From assembly GCA_030043395.1 (NCBI GenBank), contig JASHXW010000512.1, positions 1-14,014 on the forward strand: DNA of 14,014 nucleotides, written 5' to 3'. The notes beneath the pieces were generated by a model. It did no database searches and was not told where the DNA came from. It saw nothing but the letters and a program-made list of their open reading frames with translations. Each line of letters starts with the position of its first letter. Within the stretch, counting starts at the first letter, position 1. Shown here in pieces: positions 1 through 7,200 of this stretch. The position numbers and the translations under genes are program-made. The stretch comes from Streptosporangiaceae bacterium (lineage in GTDB: Bacteria; Actinomycetota; Actinomycetes; Streptosporangiales; Streptosporangiaceae).

Positions 1-1102
1 GCCGGTCAAGGCCGCCTGTCACCGCGCTGATCCGCTTGGTGCCGAACTTGCGCACCAGGACGCCTGCGCCCATGAACGCGTTGCCCTTGGCGGCCGCATG
101 CGCCAGGACGTGCAGCAGCACACCCGCCAGCGCGATGGGGGCGCCGAAGCTGACGCCGACGGCCAGGATGCCCATGTGCTCGATGCTGGAATAGGCCAGC
201 AGCCGCTTGTAGTCCCGCTGGTCGACCAGGTACAGGGCCGCGATCAGCAGCGAAGCCACGCCGAAGACGAGCAGGACGTCGCGGGGAAATCCTGAGCCGA
301 GCGCGCCGGCGGCAACCTGGTAAAAACGCAGGATGGCGTAAAAGCTCACCGCCAGCAGCGATCCTGACAGCAACGCCGACACCGGCGTCGGCGCCTCGGA
401 GTGCGCATCAGGCAGCCAGGTATGGACCGGGAACAGGCCGACCTTCGTGCCGTAGCCAAGTACCGCGAGCACGAAGGCCAGCCGGACCACGGTGTGCGGA
501 AGCTTGCCGGCCGCACTGAGCAGGGGCGCGAACGCGAGGTTGTACGACTGGCCCAGGACGTGAGCGCCGGCGTAGTACAAGAAGATCGTGCCGAGCAGCG
601 CGATCGCCAGGCCAGCCGACGCTAGCAGCACGTACTTCCAGGCCGCCTCAACGGCCCCGTCGGTGCCGTCCAGGGCGACGAGCAACGCGGAGATGATCGT
701 GGTGACCTCGATCGCGACCCACAGCAGCGCGAGGTTGCTCATTGCGGGCGCGACGAGCATCGTCCACGCGAACAGGTTCAGCCCCAGCCAGAACCGGCGA
801 TGCTTCCGGAAGGCATCCGCGTCGTGCTCCCCCGTCTTCAGGTAGCCGAGCGAGTACACCGCCACGCACGCGTACAGGAAGCTGGTCGCCAGCAGGAAGA
901 CGGTGCTCAGCGCATCGACGCGGACGATGCCGAAGAGCGCGATGTCACGTTGCGTGACCGCCGGGATCAGCGCGACCACCAGGCAGAAGCTGGCAATGCC
1001 CGCGGCCGCTGAAACCGCTCCGCCTGCCCGCGATGGCAGGCGGGCGGCGGCGAGGCCGGCCGCCAGCGGCAGGGTCAGCAGGATCAGCACGACGACGGTC
1101 AC
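1..1102 (-). CDS. hyfF: Hydrogenase-4 subunit F-like proton-translocating membrane subunit (partial, 3' end outside window)
   Basis: Reading leftwards from a GTG at 1102-1100, an open frame of 367 codons runs off the left edge. It encodes a polytopic membrane protein of the NuoL/M-MrpD antiporter family. Visible hallmarks are the WVAIEVTTI segment (residues 128-136, with the membrane glutamate E132), GTKVGLFPVHTWLPDAH at 218-234 (with K220), the following SEAPTPVSALLSG, AYSSIEHMGI near 303-312, and HAAAKG at 335-340. The HTWLPDAHSEAP and SSIEHMGI signatures fit HyfF/HycC-type subunits of group-4 hydrogenases. The family moves protons across the membrane in complexes related to respiratory complex I. 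The start lies two bases after the hyfE stop, and GAGG within the end of hyfE can act as its ribosome site. About 100-150 residues are probably missing at the C terminus. Family assignment is firm; which catalytic partner it serves cannot be seen here. Confidence 0.93.
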   Translation of the reverse strand, partial: MTVVVLILLTLPLAAGLAAARLPSRAGGAVSAAAGIASFCLVVALIPAVTQRDIALFGIVRVDALSTVFLLATSFLYACVAVYSLGYLKTGEHDADAFRKHRRFWLGLNLFAWTMLVAPAMSNLALLWVAIEVTTIISALLVALDGTDGAVEAAWKYVLLASAGLAIALLGTIFLYYAGAHVLGQSYNLAFAPLLSAAGKLPHTVVRLAFVLAVLGYGTKVGLFPVHTWLPDAHSEAPTPVSALLSGSLLAVSFYAILRFYQVAAGALGSGFPRDVLLVFGVASLLIAALYLVDQRDYKRLLAYSSIEHMGILAVGVSFGAPIALAGVLLHVLAHAAAKGNAFMGAGVLVRKFGTKRISAVTGGLDR

Positions 1103-1104
1103 GA

Positions 1105-1800
1105 TCAGCCTCGCAGCTCAGTCAGGTCGGCGGTGGACAGCGTTTCGGCCCGGCCGTGATGCAGCCTGATCAGCAGGCCGAAGACCACGACGGCGAGTAG
1201 CAAGTCGAACAGCAGCGCGACCTCGAGGATGAGCGGCAGGCTGGCCGCCACGACCAGCGCCGCGAGAGAGATGCCGTTCTCGAGCGAGAACAGGCCGATC
1301 GCCTGGGATGCCACGTCGCGACGATGGATCATCAGCACGAAGGCCACGAGCACCACGGATAGCGAGACCGAGAGCGCCGTTACCGGCGCGCCAGCGCCGC
1401 TGACCGGGAGCACCTTCGCCGAGAAGAATCCGAACGCCGCAACCCCGATCCCGATGAGCACGGTGCTGGCCACCCCGAGGCCACCACTGCCCGCTATGTC
1501 GTGGCCCGCGTCAAAGAAGTCCTCCCGCTCCGTCGAGCGCAGCAGGCGGCGAAGCAGCAGCGGGATCGCGACTGCCTTCAGCCCGACTGTCAGGCCAGCC
1601 AGCACGTAAAGTTCCGGCCGGTGGTGCGAGGCGCCGACAAGCACTGCGAGCAGCCCGATCAGCGCGGATTGCCCTGCATACAGGCGGACCTGATCGCGCA
1701 CGAGCGCCTGGCGGAACATGCCGAACTCGGCCAGCAGGATCAGCACCGCGATGACGTTGGCTGCGCCCGTGTAAGCGCTCGGCGCTTGCGCCGGGTCCAT
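1105..1800 (-). CDS. hyfE: Hydrogenase-4 subunit E-like membrane protein (NuoK-like)
   Basis: This 231-residue, strongly hydrophobic protein has about six to seven membrane segments. Its C-terminal half is NuoK-like: a basic loop RRDVASQAIG (160-169) is followed by LFSLENGISLAAL and then LILEVALLFDLLL. This places glutamates E174 and E193 in successive helices, as in the proton channel of NuoK. HyfE/HycP-type proteins are the group-4 hydrogenase equivalents. The ATG start overlaps the hyfC stop by one base (TGATG) and is preceded by a strong GGGAGGTGG ribosome site inside the end of hyfC. The stop is two bases from the hyfF start, so the three genes form one tightly coupled unit. It probably sits between the HyfC and HyfF subunits in the membrane arm. 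The length matches the family. Confidence 0.9.
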   Translation of the reverse strand: MDPAQAPSAYTGAANVIAVLILLAEFGMFRQALVRDQVRLYAGQSALIGLLAVLVGASHHRPELYVLAGLTVGLKAVAIPLLLRRLLRSTEREDFFDAGHDIAGSGGLGVASTVLIGIGVAAFGFFSAKVLPVSGAGAPVTALSVSLSVVLVAFVLMIHRRDVASQAIGLFSLENGISLAALVVAASLPLILEVALLFDLLLAVVVFGLLIRLHHGRAETLSTADLTELRG

Positions 1801-2765
1801 CAGCCACCTCCCAGGTACAAGGTGAAGACCCCAAGCACGGCAAGCAGCAGCGCCGCCGCGGCGAATTCAGTGATCTTGAACAGCCGCAGCTTGGCGAAGG
1901 AGTTGTCGATGACGGCGACGACGCCACCGAGCACGCATGCCTTCGCTGGCAGCGCGACCACCGCGATCGCGATCGCGCCGAGCTGGTGCGTCGTCGCCAG
2001 CCCCCACGGCGCCACGAACACGTTGAGCAGGATCGTGTACAAGATCATCTGCTTGGCTGCCGACCCCCACTTCAGCAGCGCGAAGTACGGTCCCGAGTGC
2101 TCGAAAGGCCGGGCCTCCTCGATCATCCCGAACTCGTTGGTGCCCGTATGGGTTTCCACGGGGATCCGCCCGGTCTCATACAAGATCACCATGAACAGCG
2201 CAGCTGCCGCGAGCACGTGCGCGGGGCGGATGATCTGCCCGGCCGACGAGCGCACTGTCGCTGCCAGGGCGTACGGCAGGTCTGTCCCGGTCAGCAGCGC
2301 CACCGTGAAGACCACGAACAGGATCACCGGCTCAGTGATGGCGCCGAAGGTCTTTGCCCGGCTGGCGCCCAGTTGCGCGTAGGGGCTGCCCGTCTCAAGC
2401 GCCGCCACCGCCACCAGGAAGCTGGCCAGTGACAAGATGAACCCGCCGCCCAGGATGTCGCCCATGTAGCCGAGCGGCAGCGGGAACGTCGTGAGGACCG
2501 GAATGAGCAGCGGCACCGTCAGGTAGCAAGTGAATGCCGCCACCGGCGCGGCCAGGAACACCCAGCTTGCCCCCTCGGGAGCCAGCGCTTCCTTGCGGAA
2601 GAGCTTCGCCAGGTCGTAATACGGCTGCAGCACCCGGGGCCCGCGCCGCCCTTGCAGCCGCGCCTCCACCCGCGCGATCACGCCAGAGACGCCTGGGCCA
2701 GCGCCGATGATCGTCAGGACTTGCAGGACCTGGATGAGCGGAATAGGCAGCGACGCAGCTAGCAC
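1800..2765 (-). CDS. hyfC: Hydrogenase-4 subunit C-like / NuoH-like membrane anchor subunit
   Basis: This 321-residue membrane protein belongs to the respiratory-chain NADH dehydrogenase subunit 1 / formate hydrogenlyase subunit 4 family. In complexes of this type it docks the hydrophilic redox arm to the membrane pump subunits. Family motifs are ARVEARLQGRRGPR (31-44), the YYDLAKLFRKE loop (49-59), ETGSPYAQLGASR (124-136), and the ETGRIPVETHTGTNEF then EARPFEHSGP block (197-226), which carries the conserved acidic residues lining the quinone-site/E-channel region. It has about eight membrane helices. The GTG start at 2765 has no Shine-Dalgarno sequence in the CCGGTGCCGCAGAC stretch before it, and it overlaps the stop of a 28-codon upstream ORF. 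Translation is therefore probably coupled to that ORF. In the comparable Mycobacterium tuberculosis cluster (Rv0082-Rv0087), a hyfB-like gene precedes this one; none does here. Confidence 0.92.
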   Translation of the reverse strand: MLAASLPIPLIQVLQVLTIIGAGPGVSGVIARVEARLQGRRGPRVLQPYYDLAKLFRKEALAPEGASWVFLAAPVAAFTCYLTVPLLIPVLTTFPLPLGYMGDILGGGFILSLASFLVAVAALETGSPYAQLGASRAKTFGAITEPVILFVVFTVALLTGTDLPYALAATVRSSAGQIIRPAHVLAAAALFMVILYETGRIPVETHTGTNEFGMIEEARPFEHSGPYFALLKWGSAAKQMILYTILLNVFVAPWGLATTHQLGAIAIAVVALPAKACVLGGVVAVIDNSFAKLRLFKITEFAAAALLLAVLGVFTLYLGGG

Positions 2766-2845
2766 GTCTGCGGCACCGGAAGCGGGGCGGGGGGCTGACC
2801 GCCCCCGGGTTCATTGCCGGGCTGCTCGGACACCTCGTCAGTCAT
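2759..2845 (-). CDS. 28-residue leader ORF translationally coupled to hyfC
   Basis: An ATG at 2845-2843 has a strong ribosome site (GGGAGGATCC, with GGAGG at 2857-2853 and a 7-base spacer). It opens a 28-codon frame ending in TAG at 2761-2759. The peptide starts MTDEVSEQPGNEPGGGQP and continues proline-rich to a final cysteine. It is hydrophilic, with no membrane segment. Its last codons overlap the hyfC GTG in another frame (ACGTGCTAG), and hyfC has no ribosome site of its own. The simplest reading is a leader cistron that delivers ribosomes to hyfC. It could instead be the remnant N terminus of a deleted upstream gene. I recognise no family in it. Confidence that it is translated rests on the ribosome site and the overlap. 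Confidence 0.6.
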   Translation of the reverse strand: MTDEVSEQPGNEPGGGQPPAPLPVPQTC

Positions 2846-3094
2846 GATGGATCCTCCCAGGATGATTCTCGTGGGTAGAAGCCATCAGCGGCCGAGCCGC
2901 GGTTGGGGCGAGCCTCATCGCCAGCCGCTATTGTGGCCCACGCCCATGCCAGGTCGCAACTCCAAGATCGCTGCCGGGAGGTTGCCCTCCTCGTGCGCTC
3001 CCCGCGCTCCAGCCACCTCGCGGAACCCGAAATACGCGATTATGGGCAGTGCGAGGTGGCGAGCGCTCGGAACAGGTGACGGAGGCGGGAGCAG
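2846..3094. other. Divergent intergenic region between the hyf operon and the amidohydrolase gene
   Basis: These 249 bases separate the leftward hyf unit from the rightward amidohydrolase. Apart from the ribosome sites at both ends, I see a GGAGG-TTGC-CCTCC mini-hairpin (2977-2990) and the larger inverted repeat listed separately (3004-3066). The most AT-rich patch, around 3028-3046, contains CATAAT when read on the minus strand. It is the best candidate -10 for the hyf unit, but no matching -35 is evident. An open frame crosses the region on the plus strand, but it resembles no protein and overlaps the hyf leader. Confidence 0.45.
3004..3066 (+). repeat. Long inverted repeat (about 16-bp stem) in the amidohydrolase leader
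   Basis: GCCACCTCGC (3012-3021) is the exact reverse complement of GCGAGGTGGC (3051-3060). Outside a two-base bulge, GCGCTC (3004-3009) pairs with GAGCGC (3061-3066). The 29-base loop is the AT-richest part of the intergenic region. No T-run follows, so it is not a classical terminator. It ends 28 bases before the amidohydrolase start. It could be an mRNA leader structure or an operator flanking a promoter. Confidence 0.5.
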
Positions 3095-4297
3095 ATGACC
3101 AGGACGGTACTCAGCGGCGGGCAGGTCTTCGACGGAACGGGCACGGCGATAGCCGGTGCTGACGTGGCGATCGCCGACGGCCGGATCCTCGATGTAGGCA
3201 CCGGGCTGGACGGCGACGAGCAGGTCGACGTGTCCGGGCTCACGCTGCTGCCTGGCCTGATCGACTGCCACGTGCACGTGATGGTCTCCGGTGTCGATCT
3301 GGTGCGGCGCCTGCAACGGCCGTTCTCCTATCACTTCTTCCAGGCCGTCGGGAACCTTCAGGCAACCCTGGACTGCGGCATTACCACCGTGCGCGACGCC
3401 GGCGGCGCTGACCTCGGCGTCCAGCGCGCGGTCGAGGACGGCGTGATCGAGGGGCCGCGGTTGCGGATCTCGATCACCGCGCTCAGCCAGACAGGCGGGC
3501 ATGGTGACGGCTGGCTTCCGTCCGGCCTCACCACGTCGCTGATGGCGGCTCACCCCGGCCGGCCGTCTGGCGTCGTGGACGGGCCAGAGGAGATGCGCAA
3601 GCGCGTCAGGGAGATCATCCGCGCAGGCGCCAACGTCATCAAGGTCCACACGTCTGGCGGCGTCCTGTCACCCCGGGACAATCCGCGGCACGCCCAGTTC
3701 CGCCCCGACGAGCTCGAGGCGCTAATGGCCGAAGCCCGTGCCGCCGGGCTCGCGGTCATGGCGCACGCGCAAGCCACGGACGGGATCAAGAACGCGGTGC
3801 GGGCGGGCGTTCGGTCCGTGGAGCATGGCATCTACCTCGACGATGAGGCCATCGACATGATGCTGGGGAAGGGCACCTGGCTCGTCCCGACATTGGTGGC
3901 GCCGCACGCCGTGCTCACCGCGGCAGCTTCAGGCAGTCAGCTGCCTGACGGGGTCCTCGCCAAGGCACAGGAGGTCGTGACCGCGCACGCCGACGCGTTC
4001 AAGCGCGCCGTCGCGGCTGGCGTCAGGATCGCGATGGGCACCGACACCGGCGTCGGCCCGCACGGCACCAATCTCGATGAGCTGCCGCTGATGCTCGCTG
4101 GGGGGATGACCCCCGCGCAGGTTCTGGCGGCCACGACGAGCTCGGCTGCCGAGCTGCTCGGGCTGGCCGACGAGATCGGCACGATCATGCCGGGCAAGCG
4201 CGCCGACCTCGTCGCTGTCGCCGGCGATCCATTCGACCTAGCCAACCTGAAGGCCAACATCCGCGCTGTCTACCAGGCTGGCCGCAAGGTGCGCTGA
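3095..4297 (+). CDS. Metal-dependent amidohydrolase (imidazolonepropionase-like / prolidase-type)
   Basis: This 400-residue cytoplasmic hydrolase belongs to the amidohydrolase superfamily, which cleaves amide or C-N bonds in cyclic or peptide-like substrates using one or two metal ions. The N-terminal beta-sandwich (1-55) leads to GLIDCHVHV with metal ligands H59 and H61. VIKVHTSGG follows with K183, the likely carboxylated bridging lysine. H224 (VMAHAQ), H244 (SVEHGIYLD) and D317 (AMGTDTGV) complete the metal site. The C terminus has the usual GTIMPGKRADLVAVAGDP return to the small domain. All ligands are present and the length is normal, so it should be active. The ATG start is preceded by GGAGGCGGGAG. 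The next gene starts 47 bases downstream with its own promoter-like element. The substrate cannot be deduced; relatives hydrolyse Xaa-Pro dipeptides, N-acyl amino acids or organophosphates. Confidence 0.9.
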   Translation: MTRTVLSGGQVFDGTGTAIAGADVAIADGRILDVGTGLDGDEQVDVSGLTLLPGLIDCHVHVMVSGVDLVRRLQRPFSYHFFQAVGNLQATLDCGITTVRDAGGADLGVQRAVEDGVIEGPRLRISITALSQTGGHGDGWLPSGLTTSLMAAHPGRPSGVVDGPEEMRKRVREIIRAGANVIKVHTSGGVLSPRDNPRHAQFRPDELEALMAEARAAGLAVMAHAQATDGIKNAVRAGVRSVEHGIYLDDEAIDMMLGKGTWLVPTLVAPHAVLTAAASGSQLPDGVLAKAQEVVTAHADAFKRAVAAGVRIAMGTDTGVGPHGTNLDELPLMLAGGMTPAQVLAATTSSAAELLGLADEIGTIMPGKRADLVAVAGDPFDLANLKANIRAVYQAGRKVR

Positions 4298-4332
4298 CCA
4301 AGGAGCTGGCCCGAAGCCGGTCGCGGCAGTCC

Positions 4333-4338
4333 TAGGCT
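4333..4338 (+). promoter_or_regulatory. Candidate -10 hexamer for a leaderless transcript
   Basis: TAGGCT fits the actinobacterial TANNNT -10 consensus and ends six bases before the GTG start at 4345. No ribosome site precedes that GTG. Transcription would then start at or next to the start codon. No convincing -35 is visible. Confidence 0.45.
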
Positions 4339-4344
4339 GAATCC

Positions 4345-5442
4345 GTGGGCATCCATGAACTCTCCCGGGCTGACGCGCGCAGGATCGCGGTGCGCGCGCA
4401 GCTGCTGGACAGCGCGCGGCCGACGTCGCTGGTCGAGGTCGTCCGCCACCTGACCTTGCTCCAGCTCGATCCGACCGCAGCCATCGCCCCGAACGCGGAC
4501 CTGGTGGCGTGGAGCCGGCTCGGCTCGTCCTATTCGCCGGCGCACCTGGACGCCGCGCAAGAGGAACGCGTGCTGCTTGAGCTGCTGGCGACTATCCGGC
4601 CGCGCGAGGACCTGCCGCTCTACTACGCCGGAATGGAGAAATGGCGGACTGGGTCAGGCTGGCGCGAAGCCGTTGAGTGGGTGCGCGCCAACGACGCGTG
4701 CCGCGTGGACATCCTGCGGCGGCTTGGCGCGACCGGGCCACTGCCTTCGCGCGAGCTGCCCGACAGCTGCGCGGTGCCGTGGCAGTCGACCGGGTGGACG
4801 AACAACCGCAACGTGACGAAGCTGCTGGAGCTCATGATGCGGCGGGGCGAGGTCGCCATCGCGGGCCGGATCGGCTCAGAGCGGCTCTGGGACCTGGCTG
4901 AGCGCGTTTACCCGGATGTCCCGGCGGTGCCGGAGGACGAGGCGAGCAGGATTCGCAACGAGCGGCGGCTGCGCGCCCTGGGCATCGCGCGTGCGCGCGG
5001 CACGCAAATCCCGGTCGAGCCCCTGGATGTCGGTGAGGCCGGAGAGCCTGCCGAGGTTGCCGGCGTGCGCGGGCAGTGGCGCGTCGACCCGTCGCTGCTC
5101 GGTCAGCCATTCGAGGGGCGGGCGGCGCTGCTGTCGCCGTTTGACCGGCTGATCCATGACCGCAAGCGGCTCTCCGAGCTGTTCGAGTTCGACTACCAGC
5201 TCGAGATGTACAAACCTGCGGCCAGCCGCAGGTGGGGCTACTTCGCGCTGCCGATCCTGTACGGCGACCGGCTGGTCGGCAAGCTCGACGCGACCGCTGA
5301 CCGAAAGGCCCGCGTGCTGCGGGTTAACGCGATCCATCAGGACGTGACCTTCACCCCGGCGATCGCCACCGCAGTCGACGACGAGATCGCCGGGCTTGCG
5401 GGCTGGCTCAACCTCGAGCTGACGCGGATCCCAGGGGCCTGA
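4345..5442 (+). CDS. YcaQ/AlkX-like winged-helix DNA glycosylase-family protein
   Basis: This 365-residue protein belongs to the HTH_42 (winged helix DNA-binding) family, which includes E. coli YcaQ/AlkX and Streptomyces AlkZ. These are monofunctional glycosylases that excise bulky or cross-linked alkylated bases. The N-terminal LTLLQLDPTAAIAPNADLV carries the Q-L-D triad (Q40, D42), matching the QxD signature reported for the YcaQ branch; AlkZ has QxQ. The C-terminal half has the family block SPFDRLIHDRKRL (264 onward), FDYQLEMYKPA, and then a GYFALPILYGDRLVGKLD strand-turn. The start is a GTG without a ribosome site but with a leaderless-type -10. It is followed by a 22-base gap to a convergent gene. 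It probably gives base-excision protection against alkylating agents or natural genotoxins. The family call is good, while activity on DNA is inferred. Confidence 0.85.
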   Translation: MGIHELSRADARRIAVRAQLLDSARPTSLVEVVRHLTLLQLDPTAAIAPNADLVAWSRLGSSYSPAHLDAAQEERVLLELLATIRPREDLPLYYAGMEKWRTGSGWREAVEWVRANDACRVDILRRLGATGPLPSRELPDSCAVPWQSTGWTNNRNVTKLLELMMRRGEVAIAGRIGSERLWDLAERVYPDVPAVPEDEASRIRNERRLRALGIARARGTQIPVEPLDVGEAGEPAEVAGVRGQWRVDPSLLGQPFEGRAALLSPFDRLIHDRKRLSELFEFDYQLEMYKPAASRRWGYFALPILYGDRLVGKLDATADRKARVLRVNAIHQDVTFTPAIATAVDDEIAGLAGWLNLELTRIPGA

Positions 5443-5464
5443 GAAGGCGTTCCCGCCGTGCTGG

Positions 5465-6106
5465 TTAGCTGGCGTACCGCATATGGATGTGACCGTCGGT
5501 AAACCACAACGGCGGCCTTGCCGGGCTGAGCTCCTGGAATGGGTACCCGGCTTTGTCAGCGACCCGGCATGACGCCGGATTGTCCAGATCGTGAACCAGC
5601 ATGATCCGGCTAAGCCCGGTCGCGGTGAGGTTCTCGAAGGCCCACGTGGTGACCGCCCGGACCACTGCGGGGGCGATGCCCAGGCCGCGGGCGGGAACGG
5701 CGGTCCAGTAGCCGATCTCCGCGGTCTCGCGATGGCCGACCGGCCCGCCTGGCTCGCGATTCTTCAGGCTGACGTGCCCGGCCACCGCGTATCCGCCGCC
5801 TGAGCGAGCCTGGAGGACCGCGAGGGTTAGCCAGTCGCCCAGCCGCCAGCCCAGGTCCTGGCCGGCGAGCCAGAGCACCGCTTCGCCTTCATCCCTCGGC
5901 CCGCTCCAGCGACCCTTCTCGGGCGGGTCCTGCGGGCGAACCTCAGGATGAGACGCGAGCCCACCGATCGGGTACTCGCGGACCATCTCCGCCACCAGGT
6001 CAGGCATGTCTCCCGCCTGCCACGGCCTGAGCAGCAGCTCCGGGCACCGGCCGGCCGATGCCACGTGCAGCTCAACCGCCATGACCGCGATCATGCTGGC
6101 CGGCAC
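5465..6106 (-). CDS. GNAT-family N-acetyltransferase (RimJ/RimL type)
   Basis: This protein of up to 213 residues has the acetyl-CoA-binding core of the GNAT fold: beta strand IGYWTAVPARG, then the pyrophosphate loop R140-G-L-G-I-A and helix PAVVRAVTTWAFENL (131-160). It continues as GLSRIMLVHDLDNPASCRVADKAGY (164-188), with the N-x-x-S-x-x-V-A-x-K-x-G pattern typical of RimJ/RimL relatives. The family acetylates protein N termini, amino acids or small-molecule amines. Three in-frame starts are possible: GTG 6106, ATG 6094 and ATG 6082. None has a clear ribosome site, and the region before the core (near residue 22, PELLLRPW) is intact with any of them. It converges on the YcaQ-like gene and diverges from the phosphotransferase gene, sharing an intergenic region of about 80 bases. 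Substrate unknown. Confidence 0.85.
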   Translation of the reverse strand: MPASMIAVMAVELHVASAGRCPELLLRPWQAGDMPDLVAEMVREYPIGGLASHPEVRPQDPPEKGRWSGPRDEGEAVLWLAGQDLGWRLGDWLTLAVLQARSGGGYAVAGHVSLKNREPGGPVGHRETAEIGYWTAVPARGLGIAPAVVRAVTTWAFENLTATGLSRIMLVHDLDNPASCRVADKAGYPFQELSPARPPLWFTDGHIHMRYAS

Positions 6107-6176
6107 CTGTCGTCATCAACGTTTTTTCGTGCGGCCCGGCAGGTGGCACGTCCGTCTTGGCTCCGCCTACACCAAG

Positions 6177-6182
6177 TAGGTT
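6177..6182 (+). promoter_or_regulatory. Candidate -10 hexamer for a leaderless transcript
   Basis: TAGGTT ends seven bases before ATG 6190, and no ribosome site lies between. This fits a leaderless mRNA and argues for ATG 6190 over an upstream in-frame TTG at 6157. No strong -35 is visible. Confidence 0.5.
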
Positions 6183-6189
6183 AGCCGCG

Positions 6190-7107
6190 ATGGACGTCGA
6201 CCAGCTGACCATGCGCCTGACGCGCAGGTACGGGAGCGGTGTCGCGGCCTGGTGCGCTGGACTTCCGGCTTTGGCCGACTCCCTGGCCAGGCGGTGGGGA
6301 CTGGTGCTTGGTGAGCCCTTTCCGAGCGGGAACAGTTCCATCGCGATTCGGTGCGCGACATCCGATGGCGCTCCCGCGGTCCTGAAGCTGAGCCCGGACC
6401 TGCCGGTCGTGGCCGAGCAGCTTGCGACGCTGAAGCTGTTCAGCGCTGGCGGCAGGGTCCCGGAGGTGCTGGCGGCCGACACCGGATCCGGCGCGGTGCT
6501 GCTTGAGCGAGTCGAGCCAGGAACGCGAGCTGACGCGCTTGAGCCGCCGCCTTCCGCTCGCCAGTGGGCTGACTTGCTCGCCGCGCTGCACATCGCTCCG
6601 GTACCCGATTGCTACCCGCGCGAGCTGCGCGCCCAGTGTGACGGGTTCCACGAGCGGATCGGCCAGCTGGTCTCCGATCCGCAAGTCGCGCCCTGGGTAA
6701 GCCGCGCAGACGTGGAACGGGGCGCAGGCCGGTGCCATGCCCTCGTGGCGACGCAGACGGCTCAGGTTCTGCTGCACGGTGACCTGCATCTGGGCAATGT
6801 CCTTGACGGCGGGACCACACGCGGGCTAGTAGCGATCGACCCGAGAGCCTGCGTCGGAGACCCGTGCTTCGACGCTGTCGATTACCTGCTCGACGGTGCC
6901 GGACGTGACGGTCCCGGACGTGACGGTCCCGGCCGAGAGGGCGCTGGCGTCGAGGGCCGGTGCGAGGCCCTAGCGTCAGCGTCCGGGCTGGACGCAGGTC
7001 GGCTGTTCGCCTGGTGCCGGGCAGTCGCCGCAGTGGTGGCGATCGGCTACCTGAGGCGAGCTGCCAGCGAGAAGGCCGTCGCGGATCTCCTGGCCCTCGC
7101 GCGCTGA
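6190..7107 (+). CDS. Aminoglycoside/hydroxyurea phosphotransferase-family kinase (APH(6)-like)
   Basis: This 305-residue kinase-fold protein resembles the APH(6)/hydroxyurea kinase family (streptomycin 6-phosphotransferase relatives), which transfers phosphate from ATP to a hydroxyl or related group of an antibiotic. The N lobe has GNSSIAIRCATSDGAPAVLKL with the ATP-binding lysine K66, then E76. It continues with LLERVEPGTRADAL, typical of this family. The catalytic loop is LLHGDLHLGNVL (194-205) with D198 and N203, and the metal-binding segment is VAIDPRACVGDP with D217. After DYLLDG there is a glycine-rich in-frame repeat (GRDGP units, about 238-253) that the fold does not need. The preferred start is ATG 6190 because of the leaderless-type promoter. 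It may confer resistance or may be a housekeeping small-molecule kinase; the sequence does not show which. Confidence 0.83.
   Translation: MDVDQLTMRLTRRYGSGVAAWCAGLPALADSLARRWGLVLGEPFPSGNSSIAIRCATSDGAPAVLKLSPDLPVVAEQLATLKLFSAGGRVPEVLAADTGSGAVLLERVEPGTRADALEPPPSARQWADLLAALHIAPVPDCYPRELRAQCDGFHERIGQLVSDPQVAPWVSRADVERGAGRCHALVATQTAQVLLHGDLHLGNVLDGGTTRGLVAIDPRACVGDPCFDAVDYLLDGAGRDGPGRDGPGREGAGVEGRCEALASASGLDAGRLFAWCRAVAAVVAIGYLRRAASEKAVADLLALAR
6901..6945 (+). repeat. 15-bp in-frame tandem repeat inside the phosphotransferase gene
   Basis: GGACGTGACGGTCCC occurs twice back to back (6901-6915 and 6916-6930) and is followed by a diverged third copy (6931-6945). Each unit encodes GRDGP, or GREGA in the last copy, so copy-number changes would not shift the frame. 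It lies just after the conserved DYLLDG segment, in a predicted surface loop. Confidence 0.85.
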
Positions 7108-7150
7108 TCGTGCCCTGCGCTTTGCGCCACAGCTGACGGATTCCGTAGCA

Positions 7151-7160
7151 GTATCGATAC
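7151..7160. promoter_or_regulatory. 10-bp perfect palindrome upstream of the VOC gene
   Basis: GTATCGATAC is self-complementary and lies 41 bases before the VOC start. It overlaps the most AT-rich, promoter-like part of the short intergenic stretch. It could be an operator or part of a -10 (TATCGA), but a palindrome this short can occur by chance. Confidence 0.25.
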
Positions 7161-7200
7161 AAGAACTGCCGCCGGCATTGAGAGCTTGGAGGACGACCAC

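Noticed and set aside
98..1169. Several plus-strand and overlapping frames across the left end
   Set aside because: The minus strand carries an unbroken hyfF coding frame with family motifs; the plus-strand frames are arginine-rich antisense translations of it.
1501..2432. Long plus-strand open frames opposite hyfE and hyfC (up to 293 codons)
   Set aside because: They are antisense to clearly recognisable membrane subunits and show no family motif; long antisense frames are expected at this GC content.
2915..3649. 244-codon minus-strand frame opposite the amidohydrolase start
   Set aside because: It overlaps the complete metal-site motifs of the amidohydrolase on the other strand and looks like an antisense translation.
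6157..6189. TTG start for the phosphotransferase giving 11 extra residues
   Set aside because: The stretch contains the candidate -10 hexamer TAGGTT, and ATG 6190 fits a leaderless start.
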